The notes under the pieces are model-generated. The model made no database searches. It had not been told where the DNA came from and was given only the letters and a program-made list of their open reading frames with translations. Shown in pieces: positions 45,610 to 55,381 of a stretch of 64,000 nt of DNA; the stretch's first letter is position 1, and each line of letters begins with the position of its first letter. This DNA comes from Paenibacillus sp. FSL A5-0031 (lineage in GTDB: Bacteria; Bacillota; Bacilli; Paenibacillales; Paenibacillaceae), in NCBI RefSeq assembly GCF_001956295.1, contig NZ_MRTD01000001.1, forward strand, positions 496,001 to 560,000, in the 5' to 3' direction. The translations under genes and the position numbers were made by a program.

Positions 45610-46382
45610 CGAAGCTGATTTTTAGGGGAACTGGAGATTCCATGAGTGTGCCTCGCATTTATTGCGAATGCGAGGTTTGTGAGGAAGCACGGGAAACACA
45701 GGAAAACCGCCGTTATAGATCGTCGCTGCAGATGGAGGACCAAGAAGCTGGAACGGTGTGGATTGACTGTGGGTCGGACTTCGCAAAACAATTAGAGATG
45801 GCCTCACTGCGTGAGATCGACACACTGCTCATTACACATGCTCATTTTGACCATATCGGTGGATTGGTGGAGTGGGCAGACGCTTGTCGCTGGACGAAAA
45901 AAAGAGGTCAAGCTTACGCGCCCACTGAAGTCATTAAAGAAATATTAGATCGTTTTCCTTGGCTAAATCGGCAGATTGAGTTCCATTCATTTGACACTCC
46001 TATTATGCTCGGCAAATGGCGAGCGTATAGCTGGCGAGTCAATCACGGGAAAAACGGCTATGCCTACGCATTTCGCTTTGAACATTCAGAAACAAACTGC
46101 AAATGGGTTTATTGCTCTGATTCCATCGGCCTGACGGATGAGCAGCAGCAACATTTGGCTGATCTTGATTTGCTTGTGCTAGGAACAAGCTTTTACGAAG
46201 AGCCTTTCGCTTATGAAACTCGTTCTGTCTATGATGTGGTTGAAGCTATCGAGCTTATTCAGAAGTGGAAGCCTAAACAAACCTTTCTCACACATATGTC
46301 GCATGATATTGATCTTCGGAGAGATTATAAGCTGCCCGTTCACCTTCAATTTGCACGAACAGGCATGTCCATTTCTTTATAG
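45606..46382 (+). CDS. PhnP-like MBL-fold metallohydrolase
   Basis: A 258-residue metallo-beta-lactamase protein with zinc ligands in THAHFDHIGG, a second Asp/His set in VYCSDSIGLT and TFLTHMSHDID, and an N-terminal pair of Cys (CECEVCEEA). This resembles PhnP, which hydrolyses cyclic phosphodiesters. It is the last gene of the nitrilase-GNAT-GNAT operon. Confidence 0.82.
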   Translation: MTKLIFRGTGDSMSVPRIYCECEVCEEARETQENRRYRSSLQMEDQEAGTVWIDCGSDFAKQLEMASLREIDTLLITHAHFDHIGGLVEWADACRWTKKRGQAYAPTEVIKEILDRFPWLNRQIEFHSFDTPIMLGKWRAYSWRVNHGKNGYAYAFRFEHSETNCKWVYCSDSIGLTDEQQQHLADLDLLVLGTSFYEEPFAYETRSVYDVVEAIELIQKWKPKQTFLTHMSHDIDLRRDYKLPVHLQFARTGMSISL

Positions 46383-46409
46383 CCATAAACAGTAAATTAA
46401 GACTTGCTT

Positions 46410-46430
46410 GACAAGCTGCTTGTCTTTTAT
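46410..46430 (+). terminator. terminator of the nitrilase-GNAT operon
   Basis: GACAAG (46410-46415) pairs with CTTGTC (46419-46424), followed by TTTTAT. The stem is short, so efficiency may be modest. Confidence 0.6.
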
Positions 46431-46499
46431 GTACATTTATTAAGAATCCTATTTTGGATTATAACTTTTAACATGATGCTTAAAGGGGAAATTTTAATG

Positions 46500-46693
46500 T
46501 TTGCTGGTGTCCATAACTCATAAATTGGATAGAGTCAGATGAACGTTGGTCTTGCGACGATTCCCAGTGTGAAATCACTGAGATGCAAGGCTCTATTTCG
46601 TGATCTGACGCCAAGAGTTCTGGACATGAGGATTTCCGCCTGAAGCAATTCGACAGCGGCCCAATCACCGTGCTCTCGCAGCGCGGTTTTTTT
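46500..46693 (+). ncRNA. candidate structured RNA with own terminator
   Basis: About 190 bases fold into a nested structure. P1 pairs 46508-46519 with 46615-46626 (11 of 12 pairs); P2 TTGG/CCAA (46525-46528, 46611-46614); P3 GTCAGAT/ATCTGAC (46534-46540, 46603-46609); P4 CTTGC/GCAAG (46551-46555, 46585-46589); P5 CAGTG/CACTG (46565-46569, 46576-46580). A CCG-C-CTG/CAGCGG hairpin (46636-46659) follows, and then a terminator, ACCGTGCT/AGCGCGGT (46667-46687), with a T-run. ATAGAG (46529-46534) can also pair with CTCTAT (46591-46596), which crosses P3. I match it to no known riboswitch, T-box or 6S RNA. Confidence 0.55.
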
Positions 46694-46756
46694 ATATCCA
46701 TTTTCATGTTAACGATTTTGTTAGCGGTGGAAATGGTATTGGAGCATTTGTCGATC

Positions 46757-46808
46757 AAAGACAGGAATGGAACGCGCCCGCGTTCTGTTTCTGTCTTTTT
46801 TTTTACTC
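46757..46808 (+). terminator. second terminator before the MutS2-like gene
   Basis: AGACAG/CTGTCT and GAACGC/GCGTTC nest into one long hairpin between about 46759 and 46795, followed by nine T. It is the second terminator in 120 bases upstream of the gene, so it may be part of an attenuating leader or end a second short transcript. Confidence 0.85.
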
Positions 46809-46829
46809 AAAATAGAGGAGGCCACACAG

Positions 46830-48803
46830 ATGAATGAAGCATCTTGGCGAAGATTAGAATTTGATAAGGTAAAAGCAGGCGTAGTGAGCTACACGATATC
46901 ACCCGCAGGACGATTGTTGGCTGAAAGGCTTGTACCAAGCACGAAGCAGCGGCAAGTTGAAGCATGGCTGCAGGAAACGTACGAGGCTGCTGAACTTCTC
47001 GGAAGCGGAGCAAGCATTCCATTATCCGCAATGGACGGAATTGATTCGTTTCTGTCGCTGCTCGGCAAAGGTAGAATTTATAATGAGCAGGAACTTGAGC
47101 AGTTGTCGGTATGGTTAACCTCTGTTGTGCAAATGAAAAAGTACATGTTCAGCAAACGTGAGATTGCGCCAACGATTTCCGCTTATGCGGAGTCTATGTA
47201 CGATTGCCCCGTACTTAGGGACGAACTAAAACGTTGTATTCGTTACGGCCAGCTGACCGATCAAGCTAGCCCTGATCTTGCCTACATCCGCAGGCATATC
47301 TATGCAGCGGAGGACAAGATCCAGAAAAAAATGGAGAATGCGCTTCATAAATATCGTACTGCTCTACAAGAGCCGGTTATCAGCAAGCGACATGATCGAT
47401 TTGTTATTGCAGTAAAGCGTGAGCATCGCAAGCAGGTGCCAGGGACAGTATGGGATGAATCCGCTAGTGGTCAGACCTTGTTCGTTGAGCCATTAGACGC
47501 ATCAGAGCTTCAGGTGGAGCTGCAGCAATGGAAGGCGGATGAAGAGCGGGAGCGTACCGTTATATTATCCCGTTTGTCTGAATATACCGAGTCGTTCTCC
47601 TTTGAGCTATTTCGCAATGTAGAAGCCATGGCTTCATTTGACTTCATTACGGCAAGAGCGAAGCTCTCTAGGTCGTATAACGGCAAAAAAATCGAGTTAT
47701 CCGATCAGCCAGTCGTTAGACTCGTCGGTGCACGCCATCCACTGCTAGGACAACATAGCGTACCGCTGCATGTGGAGCTCGGATACAAATGGAAACAGTT
47801 AATTATTACTGGACCGAATACAGGTGGCAAAACGGTAACCTTGAAAACCATTGGATTATTCGTATTGATGGTTCAATCTGGCCTGCTGGTCCCAGCTGAG
47901 CAGGGGAGTGAAATCGGCGTATTCCAGCACGTTATTGCCGATGTTGGAGATGGACAAAGTTTGGAGCAATCACTGAGTACATTTTCATCTCATATCACTG
48001 TTCTTAAGGATATGCTTCAAGCGGCTGGGCCTAGAGCACTGCTTCTGCTTGATGAATTGGCAGCGGGTACCGATCCATCAGAAGGAATAGCGCTCTCTAT
48101 CGCACTATTAGAACAACTTTTGAAAAAAGGAGCATTAGCAGGGGCAACGACTCATTTTAATGAAATTAAAGCTTTTGCTGCACGCACCCCTGGATGTCAA
48201 AATGGGAAAATGGCATTCGATGCGGAAACGTTAAAGCCGCTTTATCGCTTAGAGATGGGGGAAGCAGGCGAGAGTCACGCATTCGCGATAGCAAGGCGCT
48301 TTGGTCTGCCGGAAGAAGTGATGCGGCGTGCAGAACATTTGCTCGTGCGGAAAGAAAATCAATTTCATGAAACACACACAAGTGAGCAATCAAGAAATGA
48401 AAAGGAAACTCAGAAAACGTCATCTTCAGCAGCATCAGATTTTATTAACAAAAATTTAAAAAAGGCTGATGAAACGAAAGCACAGAACCCGAAAGAAGCA
48501 AAAAAACCTTTTGAGAAAGGTGATGCAGTATGGATCTATCCTCTAAATAAAATGGGTGTAGTATATCGGCCTGCAGATGAAAGAGGAAATGTGATTGTCC
48601 AAATTCAAGGGCAAAAGCTTACATTCAATCATAAACGGTTGAAGCTGTATATCGCCAAAACGAAGCTTTACCCGGGTCAAAATGAGGAGTATGATCTCGA
48701 TATTGTATTTGAATCAAAGGAGAATAGAAAAGCCCGCAAGCTGATGAATCGCAAGCATGTAGACGGCTTGGAAATTGTTACAAATGAGGATGAGCTTCTC
48801 TAA
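46830..48803 (+). CDS. MutS2-like ATPase lacking the Smr nuclease domain
   Basis: The 657-residue protein has the MutS2 layout: helical core and clamp region, then the ATPase with Walker A GPNTGGKT (328-335), Walker B ALLLLDELAAGTDP and the dimer-switch region TTHFNEIK. After a charged linker (about 515-565) comes a KOW-like domain (KGDAVWIYPLNKMG), but the protein stops there, without the roughly 80-residue Smr domain of canonical 780-residue MutS2. It is probably a paralogue. The start is ATG 46830, behind AGAGGAGG. Confidence 0.85.
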   Translation: MNEASWRRLEFDKVKAGVVSYTISPAGRLLAERLVPSTKQRQVEAWLQETYEAAELLGSGASIPLSAMDGIDSFLSLLGKGRIYNEQELEQLSVWLTSVVQMKKYMFSKREIAPTISAYAESMYDCPVLRDELKRCIRYGQLTDQASPDLAYIRRHIYAAEDKIQKKMENALHKYRTALQEPVISKRHDRFVIAVKREHRKQVPGTVWDESASGQTLFVEPLDASELQVELQQWKADEERERTVILSRLSEYTESFSFELFRNVEAMASFDFITARAKLSRSYNGKKIELSDQPVVRLVGARHPLLGQHSVPLHVELGYKWKQLIITGPNTGGKTVTLKTIGLFVLMVQSGLLVPAEQGSEIGVFQHVIADVGDGQSLEQSLSTFSSHITVLKDMLQAAGPRALLLLDELAAGTDPSEGIALSIALLEQLLKKGALAGATTHFNEIKAFAARTPGCQNGKMAFDAETLKPLYRLEMGEAGESHAFAIARRFGLPEEVMRRAEHLLVRKENQFHETHTSEQSRNEKETQKTSSSAASDFINKNLKKADETKAQNPKEAKKPFEKGDAVWIYPLNKMGVVYRPADERGNVIVQIQGQKLTFNHKRLKLYIAKTKLYPGQNEEYDLDIVFESKENRKARKLMNRKHVDGLEIVTNEDELL

Positions 48804-48823
48804 AGGATTAATCGCGCAAACAT

Positions 48824-48866
48824 AAGACCCAACCGAAGGATTATTTACCTCGGTTGGGTCTTTTGT
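48824..48866. terminator. bidirectional terminator, MutS2-like / TPK
   Basis: A 13-bp perfect stem, AAGACCCAACCGA (48824-48836) with TCGGTTGGGTCTT (48850-48862), is followed by TTGTTG. Confidence 0.9.
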
Positions 48867-48875
48867 TGAAAATCA

Positions 48876-49514
48876 TTAGTCACGACTTTGGATGACCAAC
48901 AATAAGCCTTTTCTTATGGAGATGGTTCCATTAGATGATACAAGGACATTGCTAATCCCGAGTGACTGACCAATCGTTAGCTCGGCGTCAGTCAGCGGAT
49001 ATTGAAAACCATCAAGCGTTATTCCTTCTACTTTTAACGACAACGGAAGCAAAGAAACGTTAGGATATCCTTGCTGCTCGATGTTTAATTGATCGCTAAT
49101 CAAAGAAATTTTATTATGGTCATCGATGATCGTCATTTTCACCTGTTGCTGGGAAGAAAGCGCGAGCAGGTGGACATTAGCAAGTGAATGATCAAATCTA
49201 GTGCCCAGCGCTCCGAGTAAAATGATTTCAGTAGGCTGCAAATCCAAGGCGAGACGTATGGCCATTTCCGTATCGGTGTAGTTTTTGTCGATGGGGTCAC
49301 AAGCTATCGTTTGACCGCTATTTTCTCGAATTTCTAACAAATCTTCTTCTGATACGGAATCAAAGTCTCCGATCGAAATATCCGGACGTCGTCCGTTCTT
49401 AATGAGGAAGCGAGCACCACTGTCTGCTCCAATAAGCAGATCATCGGGCTTTATATGTGCAAGTGCCCAGGCGCCAAGCTGGCCGCCCGTGCATATGACG
49501 ATGCGAGGATGCAT
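48876..49514 (-). CDS. thiN: Thiamine diphosphokinase
   Basis: This enzyme makes thiamine diphosphate, the cofactor of PdhA, from thiamine and ATP. The 212 residues show LIGADSGARFLIKNGRRPDISIGDFDS split as two typical blocks, then DKNYTDTEMAI and LLGALGTRFDHSLANV, which bind ATP and metal. The C-terminal thiamine-binding half is intact. The start at 49514 has AAAGGAAA upstream. It is encoded alone, away from its common ribosomal-GTPase neighbourhood. Confidence 0.9.
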   Translation of the reverse strand: MHPRIVICTGGQLGAWALAHIKPDDLLIGADSGARFLIKNGRRPDISIGDFDSVSEEDLLEIRENSGQTIACDPIDKNYTDTEMAIRLALDLQPTEIILLGALGTRFDHSLANVHLLALSSQQQVKMTIIDDHNKISLISDQLNIEQQGYPNVSLLPLSLKVEGITLDGFQYPLTDAELTIGQSLGISNVLVSSNGTISIRKGLLLVIQSRD

Positions 49515-49731
49515 GATGAATTTTCCTTTCTTTTTGGCGAAATCTAATGTAATTCACTCCAGTATAATGCCTTTTGTTCTATAAAAACTAGAGGAGTGGA
49601 ATAACTGTATGGATAAACGAATGAATTTCACGAAATTTGTCGTTGCGTATCCACATCCTCCCAGCTAAAATGATGAATGAAAGTCAAGGTGCATTGATCG
49701 GTTCATGTACGGGAAGCGAGGAGCATTTGCT

Positions 49732-50379
49732 GTGAGTATGGACATTTTTGGTATTTTTAGCATTATCGGAACAATTGCCTTTGCAGTCAGCGGAGCGATT
49801 GTCGCTATGGAGGAAGAATACGATATACTAGGTGTGTTCGTGCTTGGACTTGTCACAGCATTTGGCGGCGGTGTCGTGCGTAATCTGTTGATAGGTATGC
49901 CAGTTACATCGCTTTGGAATCAAGGATACCTACTCAAAATAGCTATCATTGCCATGACGATTGCTTTTCTATTGCCTGTTGACTGGATTCAGCGCTGGCG
50001 ACGGAGCGAGGCGTTTTTTGACGCGATTGGATTATCAGCCTTTGCTATTCAAGGAGCGCTGTATGCAACGCAAATGAAGCATCCGCTCAGTGCGGTTCTT
50101 GTTGCGGCCATGCTGACAGGGATTGGCGGCGGTATCATTCGCGATGTGCTAGCAGGCCGCAAGCCGCTTGTGCTAAAAGATGAAATTTATGCCGTATGGG
50201 CCATGCTTGCAGGTCTCGCGATTGGACTAGGTTGGATAAAATCAACCTTGGAGCTCTTGGTTTTATTCGTTATTATTATTAGCTTTCGCATGCTATCTGT
50301 CTATTTCAAGTGGAAGCTGCCAAGACGCACGTTACATATTCATACTTCTAATGAACAGCAGAAAAGAGGAATATCATGA
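49732..50379 (+). CDS. UPF0126/TRIC-type membrane protein
   Basis: A 215-residue protein with seven predicted membrane segments and two repeated halves, each with a GG-G-IRD/RN motif (FGGGVVRNLLIG and GIGGGIIRDVLAG). This matches the UPF0126 family, related to trimeric cation (TRIC) channels; in bacteria the transported ion is not settled. The start is GTG 49732, 8 bases after GAGGAG. It overlaps the phosphatase gene by ATGA. Confidence 0.85.
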   Translation: MSMDIFGIFSIIGTIAFAVSGAIVAMEEEYDILGVFVLGLVTAFGGGVVRNLLIGMPVTSLWNQGYLLKIAIIAMTIAFLLPVDWIQRWRRSEAFFDAIGLSAFAIQGALYATQMKHPLSAVLVAAMLTGIGGGIIRDVLAGRKPLVLKDEIYAVWAMLAGLAIGLGWIKSTLELLVLFVIIISFRMLSVYFKWKLPRRTLHIHTSNEQQKRGIS

Positions 50380-50873
50380 AAGCTCGTATTTTATTTGTTT
50401 GTCTCGGAAACATATGCAGGTCCCCAATGGCTGAAGCTGTTATGCGCCATCAGGTAGAGCAAGCAAAATTGACAGATCAAATTATGGTTGATTCCGCAGG
50501 AACCGGTGACTGGCATTTGGGTCATCCGCCGCATGAGGGCACGAGGGATCAGCTGGATCAGCATCAAATTTCACATCAAGGTATGAAAGCTCGATTAGTT
50601 ACGCCTGATGACTACAACACGTTTGATTATATCGTATGTATGGACACAAACAACTTACGAGATGTTCGCAAGCTGTTTTTTGGAGAAGGTAAAGCTACAG
50701 CAGAGGAATCCAAGCGATTGTTTACTTTTATGGAGCTGCTGCCTGCGAAAGGAATAGCCGATGTGCCTGATCCTTATTATGAAAACAATTTTCCGTTTGT
50801 TTATGAGTTAGTCGACAGCGGATGTAAGGAGCTTCTCAAACGGGTAAAAGCAGATTTGAAATTAAATGAATAA
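50376..50873 (+). CDS. Low-molecular-weight protein tyrosine phosphatase
   Basis: A 165-residue phosphatase with the active-site loop VCLGNICRSP (Cys and Arg of CX5R near residues 8-14) and the general-acid segment VPDPYYENN. Such enzymes dephosphorylate protein tyrosine or arginine residues in Bacillota. It is translationally coupled to the membrane protein gene. Confidence 0.92.
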   Translation: MKARILFVCLGNICRSPMAEAVMRHQVEQAKLTDQIMVDSAGTGDWHLGHPPHEGTRDQLDQHQISHQGMKARLVTPDDYNTFDYIVCMDTNNLRDVRKLFFGEGKATAEESKRLFTFMELLPAKGIADVPDPYYENNFPFVYELVDSGCKELLKRVKADLKLNE

Positions 50874-50882
50874 ATTCATTAA

Positions 50883-50932
50883 AAAAAGCTGTCCAACAGT
50901 TCCGTAAGGAGCTTGCTGGACAGCTTTGCTTT
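50883..50932. terminator. bidirectional terminator, phosphatase / esterase
   Basis: AAAGCTGTCCA (50885-50895) pairs with TGGACAGCTTT (50917-50927), with an A-run before it and GCTTTTG after it. Confidence 0.88.
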
Positions 50933-50935
50933 TGA

Positions 50936-51673
50936 TTATTCAACCTCAATAAAATAGGCGAGAGCTTTATCAAGCTCTTTTTGCCAGAAACCCCATTGAT
51001 GCTTGCCGTCTTTTTCTTCATAGAAGACAGTAGCTTGATTGAGTTCGAGCAGCGCCTTGGCGTTGCGATTCAAAGCTACAAAATCAAATACGCCACGGTC
51101 CGTTTCATAAGCATCCTCTTGCAGGCCAACAATCATATAAATATTGAGCCAGCTAAGGTCTCCTGCTGCGGAAATAATATTTTGGGATACGCCATAAAAA
51201 GCACCTGATAAGGACATGACACGTGTAAAAAGCTGCGGGTAGGAGAGAGCTAGATGCAAGGAAACGGAACCGCCGAGCGAATCGCCTGCTAATAATCGAT
51301 GCTCTGGGTCTTGTCTTACCGCATAACGCTCCTCAACAAACGGAATGAGCTCTTCCGCGAAAAATCGAATGTATGCCTCGTGTCGGTTGCCATCTGGTGT
51401 GTATTCCTCCGTGCGCTGCTTTTTGTCGACATCAACACCTACAATAATGAAGGGTTCAAGTCCCTCATCCAAAATCAATCGCGTCGCTGTTGTAGCAATT
51501 CGCCCAAAGTTGAAAAAATCTTCGCCATCCTGGCAATAGACGACCGGGTAGCTAAGCACCTCGTTATAACCTGGCGGCAAAAAGATACGTAAATTGCGGC
51601 TTTGTTCAGCCAAATATCGGCTTGGCACGGTTTCCTTTACTATTGTTCTCTTCAAATATCGCTCATCTGTCAT
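50936..51673 (-). CDS. Esterase-D/Fes-type alpha/beta hydrolase
   Basis: A 245-residue alpha/beta hydrolase of the putative esterase family that includes enterochelin esterases. The nucleophile is Ser in LLAGDSLGGSVS (about residue 132), and the catalytic His is in DGKHQWGFW near residue 228. No signal peptide is seen. No siderophore genes are nearby, so the substrate is open. The start at 51673 has AGGAGAG 6 bases upstream. Confidence 0.85.
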   Translation of the reverse strand: MTDERYLKRTIVKETVPSRYLAEQSRNLRIFLPPGYNEVLSYPVVYCQDGEDFFNFGRIATTATRLILDEGLEPFIIVGVDVDKKQRTEEYTPDGNRHEAYIRFFAEELIPFVEERYAVRQDPEHRLLAGDSLGGSVSLHLALSYPQLFTRVMSLSGAFYGVSQNIISAAGDLSWLNIYMIVGLQEDAYETDRGVFDFVALNRNAKALLELNQATVFYEEKDGKHQWGFWQKELDKALAYFIEVE

Positions 51674-51876
51674 TTCTTTCTCTCCTATCGGCTTAATTTA
51701 TTGAATGGAAAACATCTGTTGTGGGTAAACAATAGAAAGACAATCAAAGGAATCACATCTATTTCTGTCTTGTTGTATTATGCTGTTATACTAATAAATA
51801 AAGTCTGTAGCATATACAATTTCTTAAAAGAATGATGAGAATCAGCGAAAAAACAACGGTTTTTGTGTTTTTTGCT

Positions 51877-51906
51877 TTGACCATTTTCATTAAACAGGTT
51901 TATAAT
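51877..51906 (+). promoter_or_regulatory. pdh operon promoter
   Basis: TTGACC (51877-51882) and TATAAT (51901-51906) are 18 bases apart, giving a leader of about 50 bases to pdhA. The rest of 51674-51963 holds no gene I can support. Confidence 0.8.
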
Positions 51907-51954
51907 AATTCTATAACAGAGGTAAACGATTTTCAAATATTTCGATTGAGGTGA

Positions 51955-53031
<1,077 letters not shown>

Positions 53032-53051
53032 AAGAGGAGGATCAGACGATC

Positions 53052-54029
53052 ATGGCTCAAATGAATATGTTGGAAGCAATTCGCGATGCGATGCGCGTAG
53101 AACTTAAACGTGATTCGAACGTTGTCATCTTTGGTGAGGACGTAGGTAAAGTCGGCGGAGTATTCCGTGTGACAGAAGGTTTGCAGGATGAGTTTGGTGA
53201 AGAACGCGTATTTGATACGCCTCTTGCTGAGTCAGCTCTTGCAGGTATGGCAGTTGGTATGGGCTTGCAAGGCTTCCGTCCAATCGCTGAAATTCAATTC
53301 GTAGGTTTTATTTATGAAGCGCTTGACCAAATGTTTGTCCAAGCTGCTCGTATGCGTTACCGCTCTGGCGGTCGCTACAACTCACCAATCGTATTCCGTA
53401 CACCTTTTGGCGGCGGCGTTAAAGCGGCTGAGCTGCATACGGATTCCCTAGAAGGTCTTGCTATTCAAACACCGGGTATAAAGGTAGTTATTCCTTCAAA
53501 CCCTTATGATGCAAAAGGCTTGATGATTTCTGCAATCCGTGATAATGACCCTGTATTTTTCATGGAGCACTTGAACTTGTACCGTGCGTTCAAGGCTGAA
53601 GTTCCTGAAGGTGAATATACAGTTGAGATCGGCAAAGCAAATGTTGTTCGCGAAGGCAGCGACGTAACGATCATTTCTTATGGTCTTATGGTTCACACAG
53701 CTGTCAAAGCAGCAGAAGAACTAGAAAAAACAGGCGTGAGTGTAGAAGTTATCGATCTTCGCACACTGCTTCCGATTGATATCGATACAATCGTTGCATC
53801 AATTAAGAAAACAAACCGTGCTATTGTCGTTCAAGAAGCACAAAAAACTTCTGGGGCAGCAGCAGAAATCATTGCTCAAATCAATGAAAAAGCAATTCTG
53901 CACTTAGAAGCTCCAGTACTGCGTGTTGCTGGTCCGGATACTGTATATCCGTTTGCTCTAGTTGAGGATGCGTGGCTTCCTACGGTAGCTCGTATTTCTG
54001 CAGCGGTTAACAAAGTACTGAACTTTTAA
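53052..54029 (+). CDS. pdhB: Pyruvate dehydrogenase E1 beta
   Basis: A 325-residue beta chain with the ThDP-binding Glu in the [12 protein letters not shown] region, [12 protein letters not shown], and the transketolase C-terminal domain ([17 protein letters not shown]). It forms the alpha2-beta2 E1 with PdhA. GAGGAGG precedes the ATG. Confidence 0.95.
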   Translation: MAQMNMLEAIRDAMRVELKRDSNVVIFGEDVGKVGGVFRVTEGLQDEFGEERVFDTPLAESALAGMAVGMGLQGFRPIAEIQFVGFIYEALDQMFVQAARMRYRSGGRYNSPIVFRTPFGGGVKAAELHTDSLEGLAIQTPGIKVVIPSNPYDAKGLMISAIRDNDPVFFMEHLNLYRAFKAEVPEGEYTVEIGKANVVREGSDVTIISYGLMVHTAVKAAEELEKTGVSVEVIDLRTLLPIDIDTIVASIKKTNRAIVVQEAQKTSGAAAEIIAQINEKAILHLEAPVLRVAGPDTVYPFALVEDAWLPTVARISAAVNKVLNF

Positions 54030-54043
54030 AGGAGGTTAAAGCG

Positions 54044-55378
54044 GTGGCTAAATTCGAATATCGTTTCCCAGAGCTCGGCGAAGGTTTGCACGAAGGCGAA
54101 ATCATTAAAGTGCATATCAAAGTCGGAGACACAGTTACAGATGATGACATTATTATGGAAGTTCAAAACGATAAAGCGATCGTCGAAGTGCCTTGCCCAG
54201 TAAATGGTAAAGTACTCGAAGTACTCGTAAAAGACGGACAAGTTTGCCACATTGGCGAGGTTGTTGCAATTATTGATGCAGAAGGCGAATTGCCAGAGCA
54301 AGCTGAACCAGCAGCAGCTGAAGCACCTAAAGCAGAAGCTCCTGCAGCGGCGGCAGCACCAGCAGTTGAGGCGCCTAAAGCTGAAGCTCCAGCAGCACAA
54401 GCAGCAGCTGCTCCTAAAGCAACTGGCGGTCTTGTACTAGCAACACCTAGCGTTCGTAAATTTGCACGCGAGCAAGGCGTAGACCTGACACAAGTAGGCG
54501 GAACTGGCAAAAACGGACGTATCACTCGTGATGATGTAACTGGTTTTGGCGGCGCTCCTGCTGCTGCGGCTACAGATGCATCTGCTCCTGCAGTTGAACA
54601 ATCAAGCAACGCAGAAGTTGCAGCTAAAGGTGCTGGCGAAGCTAAACCTGCTGCAGTCTCGGCTGGAACACCGTACCGTCCGGAAGAGCGCGTACCATTC
54701 AAAGGTATTCGCAAAATCATTGCTAACGCAATGTCGAAATCGGTTTATACAGCTCCACACGTTACAATCATGGATGAAGTTGATGTAACGGAGCTCGTAG
54801 CACTTCGTGCTAAATATAAGCCTTATGCTGAGAAAAAAGGCTCCAAGCTTACGTACTTGCCTTTCATCGTGAAAGCTCTTGTGGCAGCATGCCGTGAGTT
54901 CCCGATCTTGAACGCAACGCTTGATGAAGCTAATCAAGAAATCGTTCTTCGCAAATTCTACAATATCGGTATCGCTACAGATACAGATAACGGCCTAATC
55001 GTGCCGGTTATTGAAGATGCAGATCGTAAAAACCTATTCAAAATTGCTGACTCGATCCGTGATCTAGCTGCTCGCGGCCGTGACGGCAAACTTGCTGCCA
55101 ACGAGCTTAAAGGCAGCACAATCTCGATTTCCAACATTGGTTCCGCTGGCGGTATGTTCTTCACTCCAGTTATCAACTTCCCTGAAGTTGCAATTCTTGG
55201 AACAGGCAGAATTACTGAAAAAGCGATTGTTCGGGGTGGTGAAATCGTAGCTGCTCCTGTAATGGCTCTTTCACTTAGCTTCGATCACCGTCTTATCGAC
55301 GGCGCTACAGCTCAAAACTTTATGAATTACATCAAAACACTTCTGGGTCAACCAGAACTGTTCATAATGGAGGTATAA
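54044..55378 (+). CDS. pdhC: Dihydrolipoamide acetyltransferase E2
   Basis: The 444-residue E2 has one lipoyl domain (lipoyl Lys44 in [10 protein letters not shown]), a long Ala/Pro-rich linker with repeated APKAEAPAA-type units (about 87-125), a peripheral subunit-binding domain ([16 protein letters not shown]), a second linker, and the catalytic domain with HxxxD in [10 protein letters not shown]. The start is GTG 54044, behind AAAGGAGG. A single lipoyl domain is the usual Bacillus arrangement. Confidence 0.95.
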   Translation: MAKFEYRFPELGEGLHEGEIIKVHIKVGDTVTDDDIIMEVQNDKAIVEVPCPVNGKVLEVLVKDGQVCHIGEVVAIIDAEGELPEQAEPAAAEAPKAEAPAAAAAPAVEAPKAEAPAAQAAAAPKATGGLVLATPSVRKFAREQGVDLTQVGGTGKNGRITRDDVTGFGGAPAAAATDASAPAVEQSSNAEVAAKGAGEAKPAAVSAGTPYRPEERVPFKGIRKIIANAMSKSVYTAPHVTIMDEVDVTELVALRAKYKPYAEKKGSKLTYLPFIVKALVAACREFPILNATLDEANQEIVLRKFYNIGIATDTDNGLIVPVIEDADRKNLFKIADSIRDLAARGRDGKLAANELKGSTISISNIGSAGGMFFTPVINFPEVAILGTGRITEKAIVRGGEIVAAPVMALSLSFDHRLIDGATAQNFMNYIKTLLGQPELFIMEV

Positions 55379-55381
55379 GAC

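Noticed and set aside
46560-46610. CTGAGATG and GATCTGA strings hinting at a TPP riboswitch
   Set aside because: The rest of the thi-box core is absent and the downstream gene is unrelated to thiamine.
46480-46758. 92-residue minus-strand frame over the structured RNA
   Set aside because: No ribosome binding site, and the base-pairing pattern explains the sequence better.
49609-49668. 19-codon ORF upstream of the UPF0126 gene
   Set aside because: GAGGAG is 12 bases away, the peptide is very short and resembles nothing; it could be a leader peptide but support is too thin.
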